Shown one piece after another: positions 36,746 to 46,388 of a stretch of 64,000 nt of DNA. Both the position numbers and the translations under genes were made by a program. Location of the stretch: positions 10,889,747 to 10,953,746 of the forward strand of contig NC_079488.1 of NCBI RefSeq assembly GCF_020520425.1. The letters are read 5' to 3'. The stretch is from Spinacia oleracea (Eukaryota; Streptophyta; Magnoliopsida; Caryophyllales; Amaranthaceae). The notes below the pieces were generated by a model. The model searched no databases, had not been told where the DNA came from, and saw only the letters and a program-made list of their open reading frames with translations. The number at the start of each line of letters is the position of its first letter. Position 1 is the stretch's first letter.

Positions 36746-37387
36746 ATGGAGATTTTTAAAATTGTCCTACTCTTTTCTATCCTTGTTTCTCTATCATCTA
36801 TGGCTGCTACAACGAGTGTGGTTGATTTTTGTGTGGCGGATTTCAATTATCCCGTGGGGCCAGCCGGGTACCCTTGTAGGAATCCGGCTAACCTAACAGT
36901 AGATGATTTTGTTTTCTCTGGTTTGGGTGTTGCAGGCAACACCTCGAACATCTTTGGTGTAGGTGTCACTTCGGCTTTTGATTTGACCTTTCCCGCTTTA
37001 AATGGTTTAGGCATTTCCATGTCGAGGTTAGACATTGGTGTGGGTGGAGTTGTCCCGATCCACTCACACAGGGTATCAGAGCTTATCCTCGTGATCGAAG
37101 GAGAGATAATTGCGGGCTTTATGGATTCAAGTGATAAAGTATACTATAAAACATTAAACAAAGGGGACATTATGATCTTCCCCCAATCATTGCTTCACTT
37201 CCAAGTTAACGTTGGTAAAACTCCGGCCCTTGCTTTTGTTAGCTTGAACAGCGCGAGCCCTAATTTTCAAACGACTACCACTTCTCTCTTTGCTAATGAC
37301 CTACCTACCAATGTGATTGAGAAGATAACTTTACTTGACGCGATACAAGCGAAGAAGTTGAAGAGGATCTTTGGTGGCACGAATTGA
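36746..37387 (+). CDS. Germin-like protein (ABP19/20-type), GLP2
   Basis: Secreted cupin of 213 residues, the closest relative of GLP1: both share VVD(F/Y)CVADFNYPVGPAGYPC, the box 1 core and the C-terminal LKRIFGGTN. Signal peptide about 1-21. Cys29-Cys44 disulfide pair; box 1 ligands His106, His108 and Glu112; box 2 His151 and Asn155, with Ser148 where the consensus has Gly. Sequons at Asn49 and Asn65. The frame is open further upstream through a TTG at 36641, but the ATG at 36746 directly precedes the signal peptide and follows a TATA-like word, so it is preferred. Single exon, intact. Likely an apoplastic metal-binding oligomer; substrate unknown. Confidence 0.94.
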   Translation: MEIFKIVLLFSILVSLSSMAATTSVVDFCVADFNYPVGPAGYPCRNPANLTVDDFVFSGLGVAGNTSNIFGVGVTSAFDLTFPALNGLGISMSRLDIGVGGVVPIHSHRVSELILVIEGEIIAGFMDSSDKVYYKTLNKGDIMIFPQSLLHFQVNVGKTPALAFVSLNSASPNFQTTTTSLFANDLPTNVIEKITLLDAIQAKKLKRIFGGTN

Positions 37388-37592
37388 TACTTTTGAATGT
37401 TTCTTTGATCGATTTTGTGTACATCTTTAGAACGTACATGAGAGATTTTGTAAAAAAACTTGAATAACATGTATAACTTGCTTGTATACATTGTTGTGTT
37501 ATTGTGCATCATTTGAATGATATCCATGTTTTTGAGTAAATTAAACCAAGTCTATATATAGTAATGACGAGGATATTTTTATATGTCGATTT

Positions 37593-37760
37593 CACTACAA
37601 GAAAAAGTATTACCCATGACAAGCCCTTCGTGAAAGGGCAGTCATAATTGACCAGCCCCGTCGAGACATTGTCCTAAAAAATAATTGAAAGTAGGGGGCC
37701 ATTAATTATTTTGTTTAACATATTTTGAGCGCGGGATGAGTTATATATGAAGGGTTCAAA
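37593..37760 (+). mobile_element. Single CACTA-type transposon end (relic)
   Basis: CACTACAAGAAAAAG, the commonest plant CACTA terminus, followed by subterminal-like CAAGCCCTTCG / CGAAGGGC-type inverted words. No matching right end found in the window, so a truncated relic; right limit arbitrary. Confidence 0.45.
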
Positions 37761-37855
37761 TATCTTAATCGAACATGAGATCTCACTTATACTAATATTT
37801 TAAAACATGATGTTTTGCATATCATGATGCTACATGTCGTCATGTCATAACTTAT

Positions 37856-38116
37856 ACTTCCTCTATTCTGAAATAGTTAAAACGTTTCATGTTCACCTCG
37901 ATTTTTACATTGCAAGTGGATACAAGAGAATATACATATTTACCCCTATTTTGTAGAAATAATTAAGTTAAAAATTAAGGAATATGAGTAGTACAAATGG
38001 GTAGGTTAATGAAAACAACTGAGAGTGTTTTGGTAAAATTAAGTAGCAAAAGTAAAAAGTAAAAAAAAAAAAAAAGTTGCAACTAAAACGTTGCAATTAA
38101 AAGAAAACGGAAAAAG
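37856..38116. mobile_element. Stowaway-type MITE between GLP2 and GLP3
   Basis: 261 bp, ends CTTCCTCTATTCTG and its diverged complement (CTTTTTCCGTTTTC), inner match AAAACGTT, TA on both sides. No coding. Contains an A15 run near 38065. Confidence 0.65.
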
Positions 38117-38385
38117 TATGATTATAGTACAAGGATACGATGCTACATGAAATGCTTTTATAAAAGGCCCTCTTAAATAAGTTAAGATTAATTATAAATC
38201 ATTGTATCAAGAATGACGTCCACAATAAAAATAAGCCAAAAAAAGTGGCAAATAATTGACCATGTCAACTTACTAAATTATGAAATTCAATGATATTCAT
38301 TTCCAAAAACAACTTCAATTAATACAATATGATTCATGCACACTCTTCGTCGAGATATTGCATTGCAACAAGTAGATGTACACTC

Positions 38386-38391
38386 TTTATT
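38386..38391 (-). promoter_or_regulatory. Candidate polyadenylation signal of GLP3
   Basis: Minus-strand AATAAA about 104 nt beyond the GLP3 stop. Confidence 0.4.
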
Positions 38392-38494
38392 ACAATGTTT
38401 AAATAAATTATTGAATTATCAAATAAATAAAGGTCACATAAAATACAAACTGATCCAATCATGTCACATGGCACAAATATATTGGTGATGGATA

Positions 38495-39121
38495 TTAAGC
38501 AGTACCAAATATTCTCTTCATTCGCGTTACTTCTTCGTTACTCAAGAGTGTAATTTGCTCAGCTATGTCCCCAGGTAAATTACCAGCAAACAAGGAAGGA
38601 GTAGTGAGTTGTAGTCCTGGATTTGCACCATTCAAGCTAACAAATGCAGTTGCTGGAGTTGTACCAACATTGATTTGGAAGTGAAGCATGGCTTGTGGAA
38701 ACACCATAACATCGTTTACTTCTAATCTTTTGTAGTATGCAGTGTTGTTTGAGTCAATAAACCCTGCAATGATTGAACCTCTTGCGACTATAATAACTTC
38801 CGATGTACGGTGGGAATGTAGTGGGATCACTCCTCCCACGCCAAAGTCTAACCTACCCATAGTGATGCCTAAACCATTTAAGGCAGGAAATGCATTTGAA
38901 AATGCAAGAGTCACATTATTTCCGAAAATATTAGTGGTGGCTTTTTCACCACGAAAGCCGGTGTAAACGAAATCGTCAGTTGTGACTTTAGAAGGATCTT
39001 TACATGCATATCCTTGAGGTCCTCTAGGAAGACTAGGATCTCCGACACAGAAGTCGAGTTCTATGGCATGTGAGAGAGAAGCTAGGAGAGAGAAAATGAT
39101 GAAAAATGCAAGATTACTCAT
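38495..39121 (-). CDS. Germin-like protein, GLP3
   Basis: Secreted cupin of 208 residues, more distant from GLP1 and GLP2 than they are from each other. Signal peptide about 1-19, ending in SHA. Cys25 and Cys40 pair around a PRGPQGYAC motif. Box 1 fits the consensus with His102, His104 and Glu108. In box 2 His147 and Asn151 are present, but the opening Gly is Asn136 (VNDVMVF) and the PXG Gly is Ala144. Sequons at Asn69 and Asn125. Ends MKRIFGTA. The first ATG in frame heads a good signal peptide, with a TATA box about 75 nt upstream. Single exon, intact, convergent with GLP2. Function inferred from family only. Confidence 0.94.
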   Translation of the reverse strand: MSNLAFFIIFSLLASLSHAIELDFCVGDPSLPRGPQGYACKDPSKVTTDDFVYTGFRGEKATTNIFGNNVTLAFSNAFPALNGLGITMGRLDFGVGGVIPLHSHRTSEVIIVARGSIIAGFIDSNNTAYYKRLEVNDVMVFPQAMLHFQINVGTTPATAFVSLNGANPGLQLTTPSLFAGNLPGDIAEQITLLSNEEVTRMKRIFGTA

Positions 39122-39196
39122 TTTGTAAGCTCTGGTTGATATTAATGGTAAGGGATATATTTAGTTTTGTGGATTGGATGTTGCATATATTGTACC

Positions 39197-39205
39197 ATTT
39201 ATATA
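39197..39205 (-). promoter_or_regulatory. Candidate TATA box of GLP3
   Basis: Minus-strand TATATAAAT about 76 nt upstream of the GLP3 start; fits a leader of about 45 nt. Confidence 0.6.
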
Positions 39206-39707
39206 GAGAACTTCTTTGACGAGGACGGCTTGAATTGTTCATATATGGTGTATATTGTTTACCAAGTTGACGTGAGTTGAAGCCAAAGGTGGCTAAGGTG
39301 CCGTAGCAAAGTCAAGATGTTGAGCCTAGTTCAATAATTTTCTTAATATTAAACAATTACTTCATTTTTATTTTATTTTATTTTCTTAATAACATAACGT
39401 TTCTTGGCCTAATGAAATACACAATATTTATTAGTTAAAATATGAATATGGAATATAATTTGTAGTATTAGTGGCATCAAATAATTGTTTTTACGTCAAT
39501 ATATATAGCCGTGTATGATGTGTGAAAATATAGAAAAAACCAGTTGTTGTATGGGTTCAACTTATGAGGGCTCTGGAAACCTCGCTTGCGTTTCTTAATT
39601 AATAATTATCAATACAATAATTCATACTAGATTGATACTTAGTGCATACAAACACAAACTTGGTGGCTTTGATCAGCAAGGGCGGTTTTGAGGGTGAGTG
39701 AGGTGAG
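39206..39707. other. Upstream region of GLP3
   Basis: AT-rich, no ORF or repeat recognised; presumably the rest of the GLP3 promoter. A gypsy element is inserted about 510 bp from the TATA box. Confidence 0.5.
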
Positions 39708-39712
39708 CGACC

Positions 39713-40139
39713 TGTTCCGGTTGAGAATTTGGAACAGGAAAGGGTTGACTTGTCTCAGACTGTAGATGTTGACTGTGTCCTGCACAGTGAAACTGTTAAC
39801 TTGCCTCGGGGGTGATCCGAGAATTACCCCTCCGATGCTTAAGTCAGATTATGCTGACAACTCTGTAATAAATGCTTGTAAGAATGATTGGGATTGGATT
39901 GCCTACCTTTGGCATTGATGGGGATCCGTATTTATAGACGGGTCGTTTGTACGGAGGATCCGGGTTGTTACCTCTTGGTTCCGGATCCTCTCATTTGGGT
40001 CTGACTGATGGGGGTGTCAGAGAAACGCCGGCTGCAGGTTGAGTACCTTTGGTATCGACTGCGGTATTGGTGCCTCCTTTGGATCTGGACATTCGTCGCA
40101 GCTGTTTTGGGATGTCCTACCGGTAGGGTTTCCCGTACA
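39713..40139 (-). repeat. 3' LTR of the Tat element
   Basis: 427 bp, plus-strand ends TGTTCCGGTTGAG and TTTCCCGTACA. Lacks an 8-bp segment present in the 5' LTR near its right end. Confidence 0.93.
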
Positions 40140-40155
40140 ACTAGCCCCCTCAGAA
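40140..40155 (-). other. Polypurine tract of the Tat element
   Basis: Minus-strand CTGAGGGGGCTAGT directly before the 3' LTR. The LTR-edge/PPT junction (GTACAACTAGCCCCCTCAG on the plus strand) is partly duplicated at 40224-40245 (CATACAACTAGCCCCCTCAG). Confidence 0.75.
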
Positions 40156-40361
40156 TGACTACAGCTGTCTTGACAGTTGTAGTTGCTCTGATAAAGAAAA
40201 AAGCGAAAAGCGGGGGGGAATTCCCCATACAACTAGCCCCCTCAGGGACGATCAACACCCCATGGGTGTGGTTATCCTGAAAGTGACGTTTGACCTCTTG
40301 GAATTTCGGTCGACTAGATCGTATGACGCCTTGGGTTGACTAGTACCTTTGACCTTTTCGG

Positions 40362-40612
40362 CCGACTAGCCCCCTTGACTTTTTAGGCTGACTAGCCCCC
40401 TTGACTTTTTAGGCCGACTAGCCCCCTTGACTTTTTAGGCTGACGAGCCTCCGTGACTATTTAGGCTGACTAGCCCCCTTGACTTTTTAGGCTGACGTGG
40501 CCCCTTGACTTTTTAGGCCGACTAGCCCCCTTGACTTTTTAGGCTGTCTAGCCCCCTTGACTTTTTAGGCCGACTAGCCCCCTTGACTTTTAGGCTGACT
40601 AGCCCCCTTTGA
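40362..40612. repeat. 28-bp tandem repeat, about 9 copies, PPT-like
   Basis: Unit reads GACTAGCCCCCTTGACTTTT then TAGGCT or TAGGCC. On the minus strand every copy contains AAGGGGGCTAGTC, which mimics the element's own PPT core GGGGGCTAGT. Confidence 0.93.
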
Positions 40613-41175
40613 GGCACGTGGCGACGGTTCAGCTTCCATGCCACGCGTGGCGGCAGATTTGAAAAATGTTTTGGACACGTGTCAGCCATCCGATATGCGT
40701 TGGAAGTTGTGGTATTTTTCAACCGCCCAGATCTGCTCCCTGTCGCTTCAACTTCCTTTCGTTCTTTTTAAGTACCCGTTATTCCTCTTTCTTTCGACAT
40801 TTTCTCTCTCTCTCTTTACTCTTCTCCAATTGTCCTTCCCTTTTCTCGTTCTCTGTTGCCAAATTTGTTCTCTCTCTTACTTTTTCTTCCTTCGTGCCCG
40901 CTCTACTGTTTGCTTCTCTTCCGTTGGAATTCGGATCTTTCTTTTCGGTAAGTTTCGAGTTTGGTCTGGTGTTTAGGTTGTTCGGTGTTTGTTAGGGTTT
41001 GGTTGTCTGACATTTTCATTTGTTCTTTCAGTTGGGTTGTTGGTAGACTTTGCGGTTGTTGGGAGTGAATTTCGTGGTGAATTTTCGGAATTAGGTACGG
41101 TTTCTGGCTTTGTTCTCTCTCTTGTCGGGTTGGGCATGATAATGTCATAGTAGTGATTCTGGCATTGAGTTAAAT
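40613..41175 (+). promoter_or_regulatory. Presumed promoter and leader of the antisense extra ORF
   Basis: CT-rich from 40730 to 40930 (CTCTCTCTCTCTTTACTCTT), typical of plant promoter/5' UTR stretches, followed by a possible leader intron with donor CG|GTAAGT near 40949 and a T-rich TTCTTTCAG end near 41030. No clear TATA box. Inference from composition only. Confidence 0.35.
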
Positions 41176-44100
41176 ATGGATGGGAATACGGCTGGTAGCA
41201 GTGCTAAGAATACTGGGTGGGGGATTAAGCCCGATACGCCACTTCCTTTCGCACAGTTCATGGGTGGGAATCCCGTTACTGGCCCTTTCATACCTATGAC
41301 TGCGGCTGAATTTACGCGTTCACAACAGTTACACGCCCTTCGGGCTCGAATGGAGAGGGAACTTAGGCCGGATGAGCATAATGTGCCTACTGGAGAGCCG
41401 ATTTTAGATGTAGATCCGATTGCGGTTAGGTACCACTTGCGTTATTACCGGGAATTTACCTTGCCTTGCGGTTCGGGTCTTGGGGAGTACGGAACTAACA
41501 TCGGCAATATCTATGTTTCTAGGGCCATGCCGTCTGACGCGGAACCGTACCAGTAACCGGAGGGCCGGGAAGGAGCCTGCCATACATGATGTGAATGAGG
41601 CTGAGGCCGCCGGCAGTGGCGATAGGTCTCCTTCTCCCGACGACTCCATCCTAGAGTCTTCTGATTCTGGGTCGCCTAGGCTGAGGGCTCCACCCATCGC
41701 TGACTCTGATGAGGATGCTGCAATTTTTCAGCAAGTGTTTGAAGAGGAGGCATTGGATGCCGACGTTAATTTTGAAGATGAGGCTACTACATTTTTGGTT
41801 CCAGCTCCGCCGCCGAATGACTCTCCTTCCCTAACCACCGAAATAGATGGAGACTTCGTGGACGAGGCTATTTCCAATCGGCATTCCGAGGTTGGTGGTC
41901 GTTTCTTGGATTTGCCTGAGGGGTATCGGCTTGTTGTGCCAAAGAAGGAACAGACGGTGGCCGACTGTCCTGAGGGCCATGTTGTCGTCTATACGAAGAT
42001 GTTCGACTACGGGTTGCGCTTTCCCTTGCACCCATTTATTGAAAAAGTTCTGCGGGCTTGGAATGTCGGCCTTGTTCAGTTGTCTCCCATAGTTATTCGT
42101 AACCTGGTAGCGTATACTTGGCTATTCTCATATAAGCAATGACCTTTGACCCTTAACCTTTTCAAGAGACTGCATTGGCTGAAATGCGACGGGAAGGATA
42201 CTGGGTGGTGGATGATCTTTACTAATAATCAGCATCAGACTGTAAGTCCTCGACTTTCCAGTTGCAAGGACTGGAAGGATCATTTCTATTTCATGGCCGT
42301 TCCCGACGACTATCCCCTTCGGCGGACTTTCTACCAGCCTAAACCTAGGATGGAACAGTTTGACCAAGCTGACCTTGGGCCTCGTGATCAGTGTGTGTAT
42401 GACAGGTTGCTGGTTGATTATGTTGATGTTGGTTTGTCTAAACCTAAAACCCTTTCGGCATTTTGGCTTCCCCTTGCCGGTTATATTCTTGGTCCTTCTA
42501 CATTGGGTGCAGTCGGTCTTGCTCCTACACATCCCCTTGGTAAATGCAGTCGTTTGCTTATATTCTTTACATGTTGTTGTACTTGTTTATATTTTTGCTT
42601 TGATGCTGTGTTTTTGTCTTGTGATATTTTCTCTTACTTCTCCATTCTTTTTCTCAGGGCATCATCTTTTGAACAAGGCCTCACTTGGTCTTGACAAGAA
42701 TTGGAGGGTGGTTGAAAATTGTCCGGCTCCGCCTGCCGAGAAGTATTATACTGTTGCCACCTTTTGTGCGAAGGCTTGTCGTGGTCGGCCTGCCAGCTTT
42801 GTGACTCCTTCCGTCGTTGTGAACAGAGGTGTTGTCCCTCGCGTAACACGAACAAAGATTTCCGCAGCGGTTCAAGCTACTTCTTCCGCCCAAGTCGAAA
42901 TGACTGCTGGCAACAAGTTTGCTGCTCTTCCTACCAGTCGCGGGGGACATGCTACTCGAAAGAGGTCTTCTGTTCAGGCGAAAGCCAATTCCGCCAAACG
43001 GCCCAAAAACGATGCTGTGAAGACGGCGCAGGAGAAAGTGAAGGATGCTTATGCTAGCGTTGACAAACCCATGCCGACCTATGATGCTGGTACGAAGGTT
43101 GTTGAATAGCCTGCTCAGTCGGCCGAGATCTTGGATGTTGATCTGATGTCCAAACTGAACCGGAAGCAGGTGATGAGTGATTTAATTAGCGAGCCGAGCC
43201 ATCCTGTTCCCGTCTCGAGGCATAGTCCGAGTATAAACCGGTCTGCCAGCTCGGCGTCTAAGTATGGGGTCATAGTTCGCTCTGGGGGTTTCATCGAGGA
43301 TAAGACTGTTACACTGTCTTCGGATGCTCTTGCCGGACTGGCTTATCCTCCTGGTCACGCTGACGAGCACTGGCAGCCGTTCAGTGATGTGCTGAGGGGC
43401 GAGTCTATTCTGTTTGACCGTCCTAAAGATGGGGGGACGCTGGGCTATCGGTCTTTGCGCCAAATTTCCACACCTGCTGACGGTGTGCCGCAAGAGATTG
43501 AGACGCCGGCTGCACAGTTGATGCATGACCTGTATTCGGTATTTATTTCTGTCTTTGGTTTGGTTATTCCACCTGATTGTTGTACTACTTTCATTTTTTC
43601 TGGTTCTGAATATTTTGTCTTTTCAGGCGACGCAATCTGCTACCGTGCTTGTGGAGTGCTATCGGGGCTATCAACGTCGTTTAAAACGATCACAAGCTGA
43701 GAAAGAGAAGCTTCAGGGTGACCTTGTTGAATCGGTCAAGACTGAAGGTGAATGCCGGAAGAAGGTTGCGCAACTTGAGCTGGATATTGTTGCTGCAGGC
43801 AACAGGAAGGCCGAATTGGAGCTTCTTCCAGCCAAGTTGGAGAAAGAGGAGAAGAAGTCGGCTGAGTTGCAGGTTAGGCTGGATGCGGCGCTGCAGTCAG
43901 TTCAGGATGCTTAGAAGGCTGCCAGGGATGACCGCAAAGTCGTGGCGCTGAAGGCCGTGCAGAAGTTTATGAAGTCTGACTTTTATTGCGAGGAGATGAA
44001 AGGACGCTACAATGGTGGATGGACTGCAGCCCACCGCTGCGCGGTCAAGGCCTTAAATTTGACGGATGAAGCCTGGGGTAAGGTGGAGGTATCTTATGAG

Positions 44101-44241
44101 TAGGGTGGCCATGTTGATCCGACTGGGATGGAGACTCAGACCTTTCCGGACATGGTTATTCAGAATGCCGACCCTCGCCTTCAACCAGACAGAGAGATCC
44201 CTGAGTGTGCCTATTGGAGTGATGCCGACGGCTCAACTTGA
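41176..44241 (+). pseudogene. Antisense extra ORF of the Tat element (gypsy-type 'Transposase_28'-like), spliced and broken
   Basis: Spliced gene on the strand opposite gag-pol. Exon 1 41176-42539, intron GTAAAT...TTCTCAG, exon 2 42658-43538, intron GTATTT...TTTTCAG, exon 3 43627-44241; both splices keep the frame. Exon 1 starts MDGNTAGSSAKNTGWG and later has an acidic Ser-rich stretch and GLRFPLHPFIEKVLRAWNVG, matching my memory of the Pfam 'putative gypsy type transposon' domain (Transposase_28). Exon 2 has a basic nuclear-signal-like KRPKND stretch; exon 3 encodes a Lys/Glu-rich coiled coil (about 43680-43910). Breaks: a frameshift near 41550 and in-frame stops at 42140, 43107, 43912 and 44101. 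Extra ORFs of this kind are known in plant Tat elements; their role is unknown. Confidence 0.75.
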
Positions 44242-44770
44242 CGGTCTTGGCAGTGATCACCAAGCTCTTCCTGTGGCTCTTCCAACAGTTTTTTCAGGCC
44301 TCGCACTTGTTAATATCTGTGGGTAGTTTTTTGAATGTTATTTGGCGGATGTAATTTATAAACAGTTTCTTTTGGTATCTTTTAGCTGTTGTGGCACTTG
44401 TCTTTTGCCGTGTATTAATTGTTTCAAGAACGTTGTGTTCGTTTTGATTGCGCCGTTTGTGGCGTATGTTTGTGCCTTTTAGCAGCTACTCACTCTGCAT
44501 TAGCTATTTTTGGGTGGTGGCTGTCGTCTCCGTGTTTCTTTCCTTTTGTGGGATGTGTTTAATGGATCATTTATTTCTTGTCTTACCGTCGTGTTTTCTT
44601 AGAACTTGTTACGCTTTGTATTTTGCCAACTATTGTATCGCGTACTATCGTTGGATGTTTCAATTTGCTGCATTTTTCGTTTATGTAATGTCGTATATCT
44701 CATCGTTGCCGACGGGGGTCTTGTGCTCCACCTATTACTTTTATGAAATTGTCTTGCGCCATTGCCGATT
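44242..44770. other. Downstream of the antisense ORF, T-rich
   Basis: Likely 3' UTR of the extra ORF. T-rich, no domain recognised; open frames here look spurious. Confidence 0.5.
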
Positions 44771-44774
44771 GGGG

Positions 44775-45270
44775 TAATGTGCTCGACTTTTGTCTTTTAT
44801 TATGTCGTATCTTGCACCATTGCTGATTGAATCAATGTGCTCAACCTTTTGCTTTTATTATATCGTATCTTGCATCATTGCTGACTGAGCCAGTGTGCTC
44901 AACCTTTTGTTTTCATTATACCGTATCTTGCATCATTGCTGGCTGAGCCAATGTGCTCAACCTTTGATTTCATTATGTCGTATCTTGCATCATTGCTGAC
45001 TGATCCAATGTGCTCAACCTTTGATTTTATTATGTCGTATCTTGCATCATTGATGACTGAGCCAATGTGCTCAACCTTTGATTTTATTATGTCGTATCTT
45101 GCATCATTGCTGACTGAGCTAATGTGCTCAACCTTTGATTTTATTATGTCGTATCTTGCATCATTGTTGACTGAGCCAATGTGCTCAACCTTTTGTTTTT
45201 ATTATGTCGTATCTTGCATCATTGCTGACTGAGCCAATGTGCTCAACCTTTTGTTTTCATTGTATCGTAT
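44775..45270. repeat. 60-bp tandem repeat, about 8 copies
   Basis: Unit contains TATGTCGTATCTTGCATCAT, TGCTGACTGAGCCAATGTGC and TCAACCTTTGATTTTAT. The 57-60 bp length makes a repetitive plus-strand ORF. It sits between the ends of integrase and the antisense ORF. Confidence 0.92.
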
Positions 45271-45353
45271 CCGTTTTGAACATATTTGTAGCTTGTATAT
45301 TAGATTAAAAACGTGGCTCTGCCGACCCTATTACATTATGCTGTCATACAAAT

Positions 45354-46388
45354 TCATACATGGAATTTTCTTAGGGTATCTGCGTTCCATGAATTCTTCA
45401 GCGGCGTTCCATCCATCTCCATTAGGCTATATGATCCAGCTACTACCTCTTCCCATATTTGGTATGGCCCTTCCCAGTTTGCAGTCAGCTTGCCTTGCTT
45501 TTGTGCCTTTCCGGTTGCTGTCGTCCTGCGGAGTACTAGGTCGCCTACTTCCAGTTTTCTATGTTTTACCCGTTTGTTATAGGCCCTGCTTATTCTGTAT
45601 TTGTATGCTGCCGACTTAATTTCCGCTTGTAATCTGACTTCTGGCAATAACTCTAGTTGGTGCTTGAGTAAGTTGTCGTTTTCGTGCTCTTCGTAATGTT
45701 GGATGCGGAAAGTGGGCAGTGCTACTTCAGCTGGTATAACTGCTTCTGATCCGAAGCACAACTTGAAAGGGCTTTCTCCCATTGCTTCTTTGACCGTCAT
45801 TCGATTGCCCCATAGAACCTCTGGGATTGTGTCCGCCCATTTGCCTTTGAATTCATCCAGCTTTTTCTTTAGGGCTATGAGTATCTGTTTGTTTGCGGAC
45901 TCGGCTTGCCCGTTGCTCTGCGGGTGGCAGACTAATACGTATGCAAACTTGACTCGATAGTCTGCCAGGAATGCTCGGATAGGCGTGCAGTCGAACTGGC
46001 ATCCATGGTCGAACACTATTGCTGTCGGTATTCCGATTCTTGTTATGATATTCTTCCAGATGAATTTCCGTACTTGGTTGGCTGTTATCTTTGCTAACGG
46101 CTCAGCCTCAATCCACTTCGTGCAGTAATCTACGGCGACGATCAGGAATTTCCTGCCTCCAGAGGCTGTTGTGAAGGGTCCTACAATATCCATCCCCCAT
46201 TGGGCGAATGGAATTGGATTTAGAATGGGCATCAAGTCATTTGCTGGCATACGTATTACTGGAGCGAACATCTGGCATTTTTCGCATTTTTGACATAATT
46301 TTGCACATCCTCGAGCATAGTTGGCCAGTAGTATCCTTATCTTTGGCATATCAAAGAGAATGTATTTCCTCCCACATGGTTTCCACAT
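45354..46388 (-). pseudogene. Integrase of the Tat element
   Basis: Inserts retrotransposon cDNA into the host chromosome. The open frame has the HHCC zinc-finger end (CAKLCQKCEKCQ, residues 28-39), PFAQWGMDIVGPF with catalytic Asp67, Asp127 in VFDHGCQF and Glu163 in SNGQAESANK, giving the DD35E spacing. The C-terminal domain (about 255-344) runs to WEGPYQI...LKNSWNADTLRKF, the usual Tat integrase end. The frame is offset from the upstream pol frame; a frameshift lies in 46337-46388, inside the HHCC region. No ATG start of its own is expected. Confidence 0.9.

Noticed and set aside
44936-45232. 98-codon repetitive ORF with a MSYLASLLTEPMCSTFDFI-type repeat
   Set aside because: It follows from a 60-bp tandem repeat whose length is a multiple of three; no start context or homology.
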